A DNA stretch of 64,000 nucleotides, taken from NCBI GenBank assembly GCA_003254925.1, contig QANZ01050140.1, forward strand, positions 18,335-82,334, in the 5' to 3' direction. Of the stretch, positions 25,481 to 40,438 are shown one piece after another (the first letter of the stretch is position 1; every line of letters begins with the position of its first letter). The translations under genes and the position numbers were made by a program. Under the pieces are notes generated by a model that was not told where the DNA came from, made no database searches, and saw only the letters and a list, made by a program, of their open reading frames with translations. This stretch comes from Chamaecrista fasciculata. Its lineage: Eukaryota; Streptophyta; Magnoliopsida; Fabales; Fabaceae.

Positions 25481-27846
25481 GGAATTCTTAGTTTATGGCG
25501 TTAATTGAAGAGGACAATAATTTAGTGAACTAGGTACTTTCTTCTCTCCCTTTTTCTATGTGTGGAAAATGGAATGGGGAATCATGCGAGTTGTTTTTTA
25601 TTTAATAAACCATTTAAATGGATGGGTTAGCTTTGCTTTGTAGGTTGACTTTATGCCACTATTAATTAAAAGGGGAACGGACTGGTCCATTGATGTGCCT
25701 TGATCATGATATGATATTATTTGAAGGCATTTCTAGCAACAAACGAGATGATTTGGCAAGTGTCATGGCTGACAACTTGCATCTTGTCTTTGCATGTCAC
25801 ACGCTAATATCTCCTTAAAGTGAGGTGTTGGGGAATTCATATATTCTCAGTAAAGTAGGGATATTAGTATTACTTCGTACCCCACCCGATCCATCAAGAA
25901 TTAATTTACATCTTGATGCTTCAAACCTCAGTTGTGTTTGCTGTGTAATGTCATTAAAATTCGGTTTTTTTTTTTGGGTTTGATTCTGTCACCTCATGAA
26001 TTTCCTAATAGTTGTGATCTGTTTTATTTTAAAACTAGGGAAGTAACAGAGGGAGAAGGTATATGGAGTATGGACTTCTGGGCTGTGAGTTTTGGTGCAA
26101 CTTTACTTTTGTCGAGCTTCTATGAAATTGATTATGGTGGATCCTACGATCTGCTGGAAGATTGGAGGTTGGTTTAAGTTTTGTAGTTTGCCTATGTTTC
26201 CACTTTATGGAAATATAAATTTGCCCCTGCATTATGGGATGGTTATTGCCCTCATGCTCCTCACAAATTTTCCCTCTATTACATTTGTTTATGAGAGAGA
26301 CCTTAAAACTTAAAAGTTTAAAGTATCCATTTCCCGTTTTCTTGCATCCTTTGGTCGTTGATCAGAAATTTGCGGATTTGTCACTATGCCTTGCACTCTC
26401 TGAGTTCTAACTAATGATTGTGCAAATTCTGCCCAGAAGTTTGCTGATATTGAAAATGGGTAGTAATAAGTTCATGTAGTCATTTATTGGAAAAAAGGAA
26501 AAAATAAATAATATCCCTTGTATTCTGTTATTGTTATGGCGGTGCGTAAAATATGAAGACGTTCGTTTCAGCGGAAAGTTAGAAATGGTTTTCAAAATTG
26601 TTTTTTAGGTTATATCATATCTTTTCCTGATAGCTTCTATATTATATCTTTTCACCTTGATCGTTAGTGTTGTTCAAAAAAAAAATCTTGATCGTTAGTT
26701 TTGAAATTGTGCAGTATGAATTTTATTTACTTGCAAAATATGTTTTTGAAGAAAATATAATTTACTGATACGTACTAATTACTATCTATTACTTTCATCT
26801 TTATAATCTTTCTAACTTCAAAGTTTGAAAAAATAATTATAAAATGATTAAAATAAATAAAAATAATGTGATTGCATGCCAAGTCCGTCACCAATGTCAT
26901 TATATGGAAATGACAATTTTTGTTTTGTTAGTTCCTTTTTCTTAAGAGCAAACCCTCTTTTTGGTCCCTCAATTGTTACTGAGTCGAGGAATCGGTCCCT
27001 CAATTGTGGGAAACTACAACTCAGTCCCTCAATTGTACAATCTCGTTTACGTTTTAGTCCCTCACGTCTGGTCCGTTAGTGATAGAGGTGTTAAGTGATG
27101 ACGTGTCACTGTTAAATGCTTACGTGGCTGTTATCTGCTGAGTTGGCATACAAATTATATATCCTACTCATTTTTCATATTACACCTCATAAAAAAGGAC
27201 TTGTGTGCAACATAGTATAACATTTTAATATCAGAAACACAAGAAAAACAAGGACCATTATGAAGTTTTCACACTCTCCTCTTCTTCATCTTCTTCTTCA
27301 ACTTCCTTCCCAGAATCCAGGATTCCTCCTCCTCCTCCTCCTCCTCTTCAATTTCTCCTCCCATCTTCCATTAATACCATTAATTTTAGCTTTAACCCCT
27401 CTATTATTATTCAACTCAAACATCTTCTACCCATAAATACCCCAATATCNGTCTTCAATCTTTTTTTTTTTGCTGTAAATTTCGTCCAGAATGTTTCACA
27501 TTTTGATCAATTTTTCCTTGACTAATTGAGTTTCTTTTTCTGTTAATTTTATATTATATATCATTGACTACGTTGATTCTGTCGTTAACTATTTGATTAA
27601 AGTAAGAGCAAATGATAAAATTGACTGAATATTAAATGGAGACGAAATTGACAGAAAAAAAAAATTGAGGACGAAAGTAACAGTTGATGTAAAGTTTGAG
27701 GACGAAATTAGAAGATTTGTCCTTTTTTATTTCTTTTTTCTAAAGTGCAGTTCGTATTCCAATATTGGTAATGGGGTGGCGGTGGACCAGATTTGGGCCT
27801 AAAATGAAAAATAAAAAGCTAAGAGAGTGATGGGAGAAAAAAGAAA
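25481..27846. other. intergenic spacer, SKIP17-like 3' region to WDR5 promoter
   Basis: AT-rich. The ORF at 25932-26177 begins about 450 bp after the SKIP17-like stop and shows no domain. The right half holds the repeat-rich candidate transposon at about 26946-27725. One unresolved base lies at 27450, and a CTC trinucleotide run lies near 27327-27347. Confidence 0.6.
26946..27725. mobile_element. possible decayed non-autonomous transposon
   Basis: The left part has GGTCCCTCAATTGT or a near variant three times at about 30-bp spacing (near 26963, 26993 and 27022) and a related TAGTCCCTCACG near 27057. The right part (about 27645-27725) has GAGGACGAAA repeated in the opposite sense, so the ends are loosely inverted. 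Repeated 'tccctcaa' motifs at edges are common in plant MULE-like and LTR-derived repeats. No target-site duplication was found and there is no coding potential. Confidence 0.35.
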
Positions 27847-29405
<1,559 letters not shown>

Positions 29406-32400
29406 ACTAGGGCGAATTTGTATGTAAACATACTTCCTATTCAACTTTCGGTTTGGTTTTCTGAATTTTGGGCATGCTTCTTCCTCGTGATCTATCCTTA
29501 TTTGACATGGGCTGTTCTAAGTGAGATAGAGATAAATATAGATTTTTAAAAGAAATGTTTATCAGAGTTCTTTGATTGATAATCTTTTTTTTTTCGGACA
29601 AAATTACGAAATTTGTTTTATTTACCACTTGATTTTTTTTATTCTTGAGGCAAAAATGACATCTCTATTCTGGGAATGGCTCAACTAAAGTATGAAAGTT
29701 GAAGTGTTGCATCTCTACCATTGATTTGTGTCAAAAGTCAACACATGTATTTTCAGTCAACTCATCCAATGACTATTAAATTATACTTTAGCTATACTTT
29801 AGCCACCATAATTTAGGTGATCCATTTCCCTCTATTCTTTGCGTTATTGTCACCATAACTTTAAATGGTCTCGATGCGCCTGGTGATGCTAGCTGCTGAT
29901 GAAGATCTGTGAATTATTGATGGATTGAAAGTTGGACGTTGAAGCTGGTTAAGCAGATATGAAAGAAGAGCTTAGGTGACGTTTGCAAAAGAAAAGTCAA
30001 GTGCTAGGAGATCTAGAACAGTATCTGCTGCCCTAGATGGATACATCATTTGCTACGGAGGGCCGGGAATTCAGGAATCGATGAAGAACAATCGGATTGG
30101 ATTTGTAACGAAGAAATTATCAATTTGCTGATATAAACCCAATGGGCACAATATATTATGGAGGTGAATAATGTGTCTTTGGAAGCATAGAATATAATGC
30201 TGAAACAGTTGGTTTTTTTTTGTAATATCCGGTGGAAAATAATAAATATAATCTCACCACTCTTTATCATCTGGTAGTGGACTAATTTATGGAAACGGGT
30301 AACAGTACAATACAATCTTTTGGTAGGAGTTGATAATGCCATGTGGTAAGCAATTACACATTAGTGGTAGATATGGCTGCATGACTATGGAGAAGTAAGT
30401 TGGGTCAAAAGTGAGGCGGGGGCGTAATTTGAAAGTGAAAGAGTTAATAATGAGGAGTGAGCAGTATGTTGAGAATGAAATGAATCCCTTCCAAGTTCCA
30501 ATATCAAGATATCATAGAAATACATTAAAAATTTATGGCTGCTTACGCTTTCTCTCCCAACGAATTCATAGCGTTTGGCCGTTGACAATATGGACAAATA
30601 GACTCCGTTTGGGATGCTAAGCCTAATTCATCTTTTGGGTGCCAGCTTTTCTCGCTCGCTTTCTTACTAATTTGTCCTTGCTATTGCTGTTTCATCTTCC
30701 TCTTTTCTTATGCCAACCTCTCATATTAACTTTGAATAATTCCCTTGTTCCTCATCCATCTTATTAACGAGCTTTATACCTTTCTTGTATTTCTGTTTTC
30801 AGTTTTAGTAAGTTTTGTCAATTAACGGCTCTCGTGGACTCCATATAGTGAGGATAAGGACCATGAGAAGGCATAGAGTGAAGGGTTTACTGTATATAAT
30901 ATATATATGCGGTGAAATGTGAATTATTTTGTTTTATAACTTTCACACACACAAAAATAGGGGACATTTTTGGGCTAGGATTGTCTATTACTGTATCCCG
31001 AGTTTCATATATTTGGTTTTGGTGAAACATGGTGAGATGTCTGCAATAATTGCACGATTCATTTTATGCTTTCACTTATTAGCCTGGGTCCTTTGCTCTG
31101 TATTATTATTATTATTATTATTGGACAGTGGCTGTATGCTAGGCAGATCATAGTATGACAGTAGTCACAGTTATCCAAACCAAAATGCCTAGGAAACGAA
31201 GCATTTATTATGAAGGTTGCTTATTTATATACATTAATATTTTTCTTCTGTTTCTCATAATGAGGGAGAATGATAGCTGAGATACTCAAGTAAATCAACG
31301 CACAACCTGCATGACTGTTGTGATGTTGTTTCCGGTGTGTGAAGACTGAAGAGTTTTAATGGCCCTAGCATTCCATCATACCTCCTAGTGTTAAAGTGTA
31401 ATCTGAAGAATTTGAAACTCAAATATAAAAATATTTGTTGTTCATTGTTAGGTGTACTCAGAGATGATGATAAGATTACAAATGGTGACACGAAGACACA
31501 TTTGGTCGTAGGAAGAAGCAGCCAGGGATTTATATGGATCGGCTCCTAGTACTTCTCATTTTCAGCTAAAGAATTAAAAAAAAAAAGTGGTGGCATTCAA
31601 TGAAAACGAGTCTGTAAATTGTATCATGAAGAGAGAAACATTAGAGAAATGGCAGTGAATATCCTATTTTTGTACATGTATTATATATTAAATCATTTAT
31701 GTCGGTGTGTCAGTTGAAAAAATATTGCCTATCTGACAAGGTTTAGATCCAATCCAATTAACTAAAGTTTGCTCAGTAATATGATGCACAATCATGACTA
31801 TCCAGTCTCACGCCATCCATAAAGTGGAAGGCAAAATTATTTCAATGCACTTTCATTCTTCTCTGTCTCACCTTTCCTTTTATTAAGCACCGGAGTTAAA
31901 TTCACTTTTTATTTCCCCAGTCTCGTTCAAATGAAGAATCCAGTGACAGATTAAAAGAAATATTGAGATTATGGTAAGTAGTTCGCCTTGTACTACAAGT
32001 GAGTAAAGCCGACATTGCACATTCACAAATCGCAATCACAATTATAAATACAAAAGAGATTCTCCAAACCAGTTGATAAAAGCGGTTTATGAAAGCTTGG
32101 GAATTTCAAATCAGCAAGCAAGCAAGCGCTAGTAGCAGCAGATCAATGATGAACGGATTCTGAAATACTAACTTTTGCTTGTGAATAATAAAAAAAGGAA
32201 CAGAATACAAACACCAGAAGGTAATGTTCAATTTTCAGGATTAAACAAAGTTGAAAACTAATAAACTATGACTGTGCTATCTTTTATTTTATTGTCTTGT
32301 AGCAAAATCTGATTCTCCATTAAATAACCTCGCACACCCTAATCCTAGGTTTCACAAAGCTCGTTGCAGATCACATGTCTAATAATCATGTTCTACAGGC

Positions 32401-32620
32401 AGATTATGTAATTAAGAAACCAGAAGAGAAGAGATTACTAAGTGAAGAGTATAAACTATAAAGCAAACAAAAAAGAACAAATTTGTATGAAACTAAATTA
32501 GTAAAGAAGTAGTAGAAGAAGAAGTGACGAGTATAGAAGTTTCACTGTAAACAACTCACATCATTGTTGAAAGCTGTGTCTGTAAATATCAGATTTGAAC
32601 ACTCAAAATTGCTACTAAGA
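29406..32620. other. intergenic spacer between WDR5 and the DUF868 gene
   Basis: About 3.2 kb between two convergent genes. Short ORFs on both strands (30046-30342 minus, 30411-30620 plus, 31255-31491 minus) show no domain or consistent codon pattern. Small ATT and TA simple repeats occur near 30897 and 31108. I see nothing else that can be supported. Confidence 0.6.
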
Positions 32621-33538
32621 CTATTCATTCTTCCAAGCATACAAAATGAGAGAGAAACCAAAGCCTTGCATCTGGGAATCCCTAAACTGCTGAGAATAAG
32701 CCCTTGCTAACACAGGAGGATCGGAATCGGATTGAAGTGCCCACATCTTCTCAGAAGCTGAATTATTATTGCAAGTTTGGAACATAAAAACTGCATTGCC
32801 CATAGCATTCCCAAAGAGCCAATCATGAACATCCCAAAACACTTCCACAGGAAGCCCATCCACCAAAATAGTGTAATTACCTCGAAACTTCCATTGCAGC
32901 CTCTTCACCTGCATCACTATCTTCCTATCAATTCGAATCACGAGACAAGGATCGCTAAACCCAAGGGTGTCACACTCAATTGTGACGTCGTGCGTTTGCC
33001 CTTTATCAAAAAATCGAGACTTTGCACAGTAAAGCTTCTTCCCAAATATGTGTTCTCTCTTTGCGACTAAAACAGCATCAGAGTGAGCATTACAGTCACT
33101 TTCAATCTTCTTGTAAGCCTCCCTTTTCAGATCCCCAAGGAGTAACACCATTTCTTTGTTGAAAACAACAGCTAAATAAAACCCCTCCAACGGCTCTGGA
33201 CCATAACCAAATTTAGCAGAGCTTAGGTCCCAAAAGATTTCGACTTTACTCGAATCCACCTCTAAATTCTTAGACCCTTTTCGTTTTGAGAACAACCATG
33301 GCTTTATATCGATTTTACACAGCCATTGATTGCCCCGGTCGTCTATTCCAACGCTCAAGACTTGACCCATGAGATTTTTGGCCCACGAGACTGTGATCAA
33401 GCAAGAACGACCTCGTAATTTGCAGTGATAAACACAAGTAACCGCATTTTGATCTGCTCTTGTGGCACTTGACGACGACGAATCGGCAATCTGAACACCA
33501 TTTTCACCAAAGCAAGAAGGAAACTCCTTCATGGGCAT
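32621..33538 (-). CDS. DUF868 family protein, single exon
   Basis: A plant-specific protein of unknown biochemical function (DUF868). A single uninterrupted 305-residue ORF, the usual size and gene structure for this family. Seen: the opening region TCVYHCKLRGRSCLITVSW, then KIDIKPWLFSKRKGSK, the mid-region VEIFWDLSSAKFGYGPEPLEG, FYLAVVFNKEMVLLLGDL and HIFGKKLYCAKSRF. The C-terminal VKRLQWKFRGNYTILVDGLP and VEVFWDVHDWLF follow. No signal peptide or membrane segment is obvious. The start is MPMKEFPSC; the second Met two codons later is an equally possible start. A GA-rich tract and purine-rich leader lie just upstream (33705-33740). Confidence 0.88.
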   Translation of the reverse strand: MPMKEFPSCFGENGVQIADSSSSSATRADQNAVTCVYHCKLRGRSCLITVSWAKNLMGQVLSVGIDDRGNQWLCKIDIKPWLFSKRKGSKNLEVDSSKVEIFWDLSSAKFGYGPEPLEGFYLAVVFNKEMVLLLGDLKREAYKKIESDCNAHSDAVLVAKREHIFGKKLYCAKSRFFDKGQTHDVTIECDTLGFSDPCLVIRIDRKIVMQVKRLQWKFRGNYTILVDGLPVEVFWDVHDWLFGNAMGNAVFMFQTCNNNSASEKMWALQSDSDPPVLARAYSQQFRDSQMQGFGFSLILYAWKNE

Positions 33539-33703
33539 GGCCGTAGTATTCCGAAATTTATGCTCTCTTTTCTTCAGATTATCTAAATGGCTAGAAACGA
33601 GGATCCAAGATTAGATTCAAAACGCTTCATTTCTTTTCTTTTTGGGGGTGGGGGTGGATGTGTTGTGTACTCTGTACTCAGTGAGAATGGGCTAGATAGG
33701 AAA

Positions 33704-33740
33704 GGAGGGAGAGAAAGAGAAAGAGAAAGAGAGAGAGATG
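33704..33740. repeat. GA-rich microsatellite in DUF868 leader region
   Basis: An interrupted GAGAAA/GA run about 170 bp upstream of the DUF868 start codon. It would be a CT-rich tract on the transcribed strand, as is common in plant 5' leaders. Confidence 0.85.
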
Positions 33741-35697
33741 GATTTGCTTTGGCCCTTGGGAGTCAAATGTGAGAAGAGACTAAACTGAAGTAATAACCGA
33801 AATGAGGGATTAAAAAAGAAAAAGGGGAAAAGATGAAAAGGAAGGGTGTAGAGAGGTAGGAGAGGTTGCTTTAAGCACATGGGGATGAAGGAGAAGCTAG
33901 AATTGACCTATGCATGAAGGCCAATGCAACTGGTTTTTTTGCTGCAACCACTACTCTTTTGTACTCTCTTGCATATACTCTACTTCCCTCTCTTTTATCA
34001 CCATCATCATCAGTTTTCAACTTTTCATAAATTATATTTTATTTTTGGAAATATGTAAGAGATCATCAACTTGTATTATAGTTTACATTTATGAACTTTA
34101 TGTATAAATGAATTATAAGATTATAGAGATAAAAAGTTAAATATTTTATAGATGTTAAAAAAAATTTAATAGTGTATTTAAGTTTTTTTAATTTTTATGA
34201 TTATAAATAAAGATATAGATAAGACTATATTTTATATTAATAAGAATGACTTATTTAAAAAATATTTTGAATTGATATATAACAATCCAACACTTCATAA
34301 AGTCTGAAAATAGATCTTGATTATAAATTTTGTTCATATTCAAGTCGTATATATTTTTCTTCAGAATGAATTATAGAAAATATAGTACCTTATACATAGG
34401 TCATCTTTATTGATTACTTCTCCCGGTAAATTCTGGTGTATTTGGCTTTCTCATTTGTTCACTGTATCTTGTAAGATTAGCAGTCTTTGTTTCTTTATTC
34501 TGATTTATTTTTATTAAACTTTGAACAAAATTTGCACATAAATTATATATGTTCTAAATGACTCATCTAGAGCAAAAGCATGTTTGGCATATTGATATCC
34601 GCTCACAAAATGTTCATTAGTATTATGAAAAAAGTTTATTTTTTTTTATTAAATATAATCTTGTTTCAGCCACTATCAAATATTAAATATACTTATCTTG
34701 ACAAAAATTTCAAATTTAACAATTAATTTCTTTTACTAACCATTATCTCTTTCAATATTATGAAAAGAGTTTGAAAGATCATGTTATGTGTTGTTTTATA
34801 TACAACATCAAAAATAATTTTTAAACAAAAAAGTATTATTTAATTCTTAAATTTATATCGAATAATTGAATTGGTATTTGAATAATTGAAATATACAATT
34901 TTAGACTTTTTGAACTATTACAATTTTCAATAACTTGATATTGATAAGTCATCTGAGATTTCTAGTCAAGCTTCATGTCTTTGATACTTGTAACTGTTAG
35001 CTTAGTCGTGGGAGAGACTCCCCATAATAAGACTCCAATGTCGAAGTTAGTGTGATATAAGAAAGACTAAAGAGATTGGGGTTAGAAGATATTTTAAACA
35101 ATAAGGGACCGCTTCACAACCGCCGCATCTTCTCTCCAGTTTTCTCACATTTTCGCACAGGTTCTTCTTTTTAATTCTAAGTTTTATAGGGAGGGATTGT
35201 ATTAATTGCAATTTCTCCCTATTTTTCATCTTTCGTTTTAGATTTTTTTGTTGAATAAGTTAGATCGTCTGTCTCCGTGTTCTAGTGGTGGTTTTCTTCT
35301 ATCCCCATGTTCTAGTGGTGGTTTTATCCAGACCTATTTATGGTTTAATCTTTCCTTTATGAGAGATTCTATTCCAATATTAGATCTTGATTCAGATTTG
35401 AGCATATATGCCGGAAAGCATTGAATGTTTCAATAAATTTATGGAAGAGTCTATGACATCTACATTTGGGACGAATATTTCTTTTTTGATATGCAGAGAG
35501 TTTCATGGTAAATATCTTGTTAGCAACACCAAAATCGGTGATGACTTTCATCTTGCAAATAGGATCATTTGTACTTTAATTTGTTATTCTAGTTCAACAA
35601 TGTTTGCAAATTGTTCTTCTTCTGTTTTATCAGATTGGAATTTTCTGACTAATTGTAAGTGCCGTTTGACTTTTCTATAATATAATTTGGCATGATG

Positions 35698-35745
35698 NNN
35701 NNNNNNNNNNNNNNNNNNNNNNNNNNNNNNNNNNNNNNNNNNNNN
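35698..35745. other. assembly gap (48 N)
   Basis: A run of unresolved bases followed directly by a 14-base A tract. True length is unknown. It interrupts an already gene-poor spacer. Confidence 0.99.
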
Positions 35746-38700
35746 AAAAAAAAAAAAAAGAGAAATTGGGGTTAGAGTATACTTGAAAGATGATTTATAT
35801 AAGACATTTAAGGACTTCTTTAGGCTTGAACCAAAGATAAATGGTCAGACCCGACCCAAAAGTAGGGGGTCGACCAACCATTTCTTATCAAATATGTTAG
35901 TCAAATTTAAGGGTTAAAGAAAGAATAAATTCAATAACTAAAAAGTATAAAATTAACATAAATTTAAGGATTAAGAAATATAAATTAATTCAAATTTAAA
36001 GGATACACTATTAATAATTGAAATATTTTATAAATCAGATCATGTTCCACATAAATTTAGGGAGTGAATAATGTATTTTCTCTTTTTATACCTTGAGAAA
36101 AGACAAAATTGCCTAGTAAGAAAGTATCGAATCTCACCTTTTTTGAGAGATGACTCCACAGCTGCCAAGTAATTCAAAACGACAACAATTTCTTTTCTAA
36201 TCTATCATGTCTGATTCATCTTAATTAACCCAATATATGGTTCACATCTTGAGTCCTTAAGATCACGTCTCTTAGAAGTTAGAACACACACCCATAAGCA
36301 TTTTGAGAAAAGTTCGAAACATTATGTAATGTACAATTCTATTTCTATACATGATAAACAGTTTTTATAGACTGAAGACGACAACAATGTCAGATAAGAA
36401 AGAATCGAAATTTACCTTTTTGAGAAATAACTCAGGTCCACAGCATAGATCATAACAGTTTTTTTTTAATAATACCTCAAAGATCGTTCTTAAAACACAT
36501 TAGTTGTGTGAAAAGAGTTTGAGATAGCTGAGTCCCACTTTTCCAACTCGCACTGGGTACTGCTATCAGTGTGCTGTACATTGCTTCAATAATCTTCCTT
36601 CAAGAAATATTTTTTTAATGATTATATATAAATTTAAAAATATGTTCCAATAATAAAGAGTTATTCATGTGTTTTTATAAATAAAATATATTCATATGAT
36701 GGCATATAAATGTTTGTAGAAGTTAAATGATACCCTTCAACTAATAAATTAGAAAACAATACATGAATCGACTTTGTTCATCAAGAACTTAATCACTATA
36801 TTTCTATTTCAAAATCAATATTTTCTTAAAGGGAACCCAGTTAACTTGTCAGTGGAATGACAATAAGAGAAAGTAGTGGAGTTAAATAAAGTGGGCTAAT
36901 TTTTAATCAAATATTTGAGTACTAATTAAACATTCTCCAGAGACAGAGTTTCTTAATTATACATATGTCCTTTCTCTAACTTATCTTGGTCAACTTAAAG
37001 ATAACCGAAGATGGGTTAGCATTGATTAGTCAGGGTTAGGAAGAAGTTGAATCAGATAATTCTTTTAATACCATGGGAATTTGTTTTAATCCCATAATTT
37101 AAACAATCATGGTTGCTTCAGTAAGAAATTATCTCCCTTAATGATTATCTTATTCCATCCATTGCTACTAGCCTTTTTGCCCCATTTCCCATTTTTGGTC
37201 TATTTTGGCGTCCAATTTATCTTTGGGGGGAAAAAGTAAGAGGAAAATTGGATATATCAAGAGTTTAGCAAGGCATATCGCTGGCCATTTGATCATCATG
37301 TTCAATAATTAAATCCTTGACATAATTAATCTTTTTCCAAGTCAGGAATATAATGTTGAAGTAACTCATTGACAGGTTTTGATAAACTTATAATGACCAA
37401 ACTGTCCTTGAGAGCCTCTGATAAAAGAAACATCAAGCATCTCTCTTAAATCTCAATATATCTTTCTTTATATGGATATTCTATCTTTTTATACTCTTAA
37501 CTACCATTTTGACAATTCTTCTCCACTATAATAAATGGATGATAAGTTACGCATCAATGTCCATAATCGAGTCATCAGCTGATTCAGCTCCTTTACAATT
37601 CTAACCCCTCAAATCAAGCTTCTTTTTTTATTTTTTTTATTGAGCTATAAATTTTCTTGCTTGTAAAGCAGTGGGGCCACGAATTCACTATCATAGTTTC
37701 TTGGTTATTATAGGTACTCTAGTTGGAGTATTGTTTTAGAAGATATTAGTATTAATAGGGTAAGTAAATATGGACAGTTTCTGAATTTTATAAAAATGGA
37801 GAAACACAGCAACACAAAATCTGATGGCAAATATGGAACAGGCAAAAGCAAAGCTCTTCTTTGCCCTGTTTTTCATTCATAAATGAATAGGAAAAAACAA
37901 ATAATTAATAAGGACTTGAAACAGAAAAGAAAGAGTCTGGTAATATGGATATGTTCAGAGACAAGAATTTAATGAAACAGAGCGTGTATCACGGGCGGAA
38001 TGAATTAGCATCCCAAATAATATAGAGCATAAATCACATTTCTCGGAGATTACATAGAGACGAAGTGTGAAACACAAGCTACATGATTAGCCATGAGACA
38101 GCAGTGATGAGTGACTATTAGGAATTGTCACAAAGGAAAAATGGGAATGAAGGTTGAAACACAAAAAAAAAAAAAAAACTAAATCAGATTCCAAGTCTGG
38201 CTTCAATTTAAGTAATAAAGAGTGAGGACCCATCAGAACTGGGTCACATTGAAAGTCCTAATCCATGCCATTCAGTGGCCATTATTGGCTCTCCAATCCA
38301 GATTGGCTTTTTCAAAAACAATTCTAATCAAAGATTACATTAGCGTCCATGAATGTACCCATCCACTGTCAAACTTCAGCCAGGAATCTTTCAGTTCTTG
38401 CAAGAGGACAATGTGACCACGTACAAAATTACATGAAAATTTGTACTTTATATATTACCAAATAGGCAAATAATGAAGATAGAAATACCAAAGTGAAAAT
38501 AAAAAAGCAGCCTGTCAACACACAAGATTGCTTGAAATCCCAGGTTAATTTATCTCAACTTAGTGCTAGCATGAATGTAATTTGTGGGCTAGGGATAAAA
38601 AAGGTTAAACTTTAAACGTCTAAGCATACACAACGAATTAGCTTTACAGCATTTAGTTTCGCGTTTCCCCTCCCTTTTTAAAATAAAAGAATGTAATTAC

Positions 38701-39823
38701 CTTTTCAATAGCCCTGTTGAACAGCAATAATGGATTGAATGGATTTTGTTGGGTGGATATGAGAATTAAGATTGAAACTGTGGTCATCGATCACTCCTTA
38801 TCAGCAATTCTGGCCAGCATAGCCTTCCCCATGTGGTGAAAGCTCCAGCTCATATGAAGATCAATATTTCATGTAGATGAAGGATTGTGGCATTTATTTT
38901 TCGGCAGGGAAACTTCATGAAGCATGTCCTTCATACCTTTTGGTCGCAAATTATAGATCATGATGATGCTCTTTCTCGTCACATCAAGCTGTTGAACAGC
39001 TGCATCATGTATTAATTAGAATGAAAACAACACATCAACACTCAATAAATAATTTGAACTCATAGGACCTTTCCTTCTTATATCTCAACAAATCTAGATA
39101 TGCTGTGCGATCAGCAAACACTTGGGCCCTTGATACACAAGACATCTCTTCGTTTTACATAAAAAGATGCTGTTGTATCACAATATCTGTAAGTGGTTCA
39201 ACACAACTAAGAAAACGATAGGAGATAAGTTTGGCCAAAAGGAAAAAAGATTATTGGATAATCTCCTGCTTAAAACAGACCCCTTCATAAGAATAATCGT
39301 TTCAGCAGTAGCGAATTTGAACTTGGATTCTTCTTCTACTTGGAAGAATAAAATTTACGTACTTTTTGTTTCTAGCAAGTTATGCAGCAGCAAATCCAAA
39401 GACATCTTAAATAAAGTAGTTTTTCTGCTTTAAGCCGTACTTCTTCTAGAGCAATTAGTACGAAAGATGATACTTTTACCGCCATAGATTAATGCTTACA
39501 CATCCGAAGTTCGTTTCGTCTGTCATTCTTGGTCTGAAGATTGGTGATGTAAGTAGCTGCTATGAGTAGCTGATTACATATATAATTAACAGAAGAAAAG
39601 AAATTTGAAAAATAGGATCTTTCCTTTCTTAAATGTCACTGAATTTACTTCAACAGGAGATTCCTCCTTCCATTAGAGATGTTCCAGTATCATTAATTGG
39701 TTCAACAAAAGATTGCAAGTCATATCCTACACCAATAGATAGACATCTAATCACAAGAACCGCTTCAACAGTAGTGAATAAGGGATTAAAAAAAAAAAGA
39801 GCTTCAGAGAGATACCGAAGCAA

Positions 39824-39989
39824 TAGTATTCAGCTAGCCCCTCTTTAACGAGATAGAAGAGAAGAGATCGCAATTTTATGTCAGAGGTACTTTGGCCTAA
39901 GTTTTAGCAAACTGATACAACTTTATTCCTGGTTACAATAATGGCAGGGTAGTTTCAGCCACAAATTTACAATCAATAAGGGCAAATTC
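39824..39989. repeat. duplicated block: empty-site copy of the solo-LTR locus
   Basis: This block runs from TAGTATTCAGCTAGCC to GGGCAAATTC and ends at a single N (39990). After the N the same sequence recurs as 39991-40034 and 40439-40565, but interrupted by a 404-bp LTR. The block therefore looks like the pre-insertion form of the same locus. A second haplotype joined in tandem by the assembler explains it better than a real duplication. Confidence 0.8.
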
Positions 39990-40034
39990 NTAGTATTCAG
40001 CTAGCCCCTCTTTAACGAGATAGAAGAGAAGAGA

Positions 40035-40438
40035 TGTTATAGTATGAATTTTCTGTATATGTTATAGATGAATCAAATAATAAATTGTAAGATGAGATGA
40101 AATGTAATATAAGAACCGATACACGAAATTCCCTTCTTCGAGTGAGGGCTACTCCCAGATCAAAAGATCTCTACATTCAACATGCCCCCTTCTATTGAGA
40201 TTATTCTAGATATATTGCCCATAGGCAAAACGGCTAACAAACTAATGCAGTTTACTCTTCACGTGGTCCCCTCCTCTGCTGCCTACGTGTTTCCTTGGTC
40301 ATGACAAAGTCATTCATCCACAACGGCCTCTTGCTCTCACGCTTCTCACGAGCTCTTGGACCTCCTTCCACATGTGATGCGTCATCTCTCCCAGCTTGGC
40401 CCAATGGATCTTCAGCTGATGGGCCTTGATCCATAACA
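40035..40438 (+). mobile_element. solo LTR with 5-bp target-site duplication
   Basis: The 404-bp segment begins TGTTATAG and ends CCATAACA, so it has TG..CA termini inside a 6-bp inverted repeat TGTTAT/ATAACA. It is flanked by AGAGA at 40030-40034 and 40439-40443. No internal retrotransposon genes accompany it, so it fits a solo LTR. The uninterrupted target sequence is present just to the left. Strand is uncertain. It looks whole as an LTR and is probably young, given the near-identical empty copy. Confidence 0.78.

Larger units (their letters stand above)
33741..40029. other. long gene-poor AT-rich spacer
   Basis: I found no gene here with a recognisable domain. Short ORFs (35408-35680, 38222-38416, 39167-39433, 39633-39848) lack known motifs and splice-compatible partners. 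The region includes a 48-base run of N at 35698-35745. It also has a weak pair of diverged direct repeats near 36092-36160 and 36372-36440, and an N-joined duplication from 39824. It may hold decayed transposons that cannot be classified by eye. Confidence 0.55.

Noticed and set aside
38900-39020. GATCATGATGATGCT with a nearby GCTGCATCATG as a miR172-like hairpin
   Set aside because: The mature miR172 sequence is not present, and the arms do not pair in the required register.
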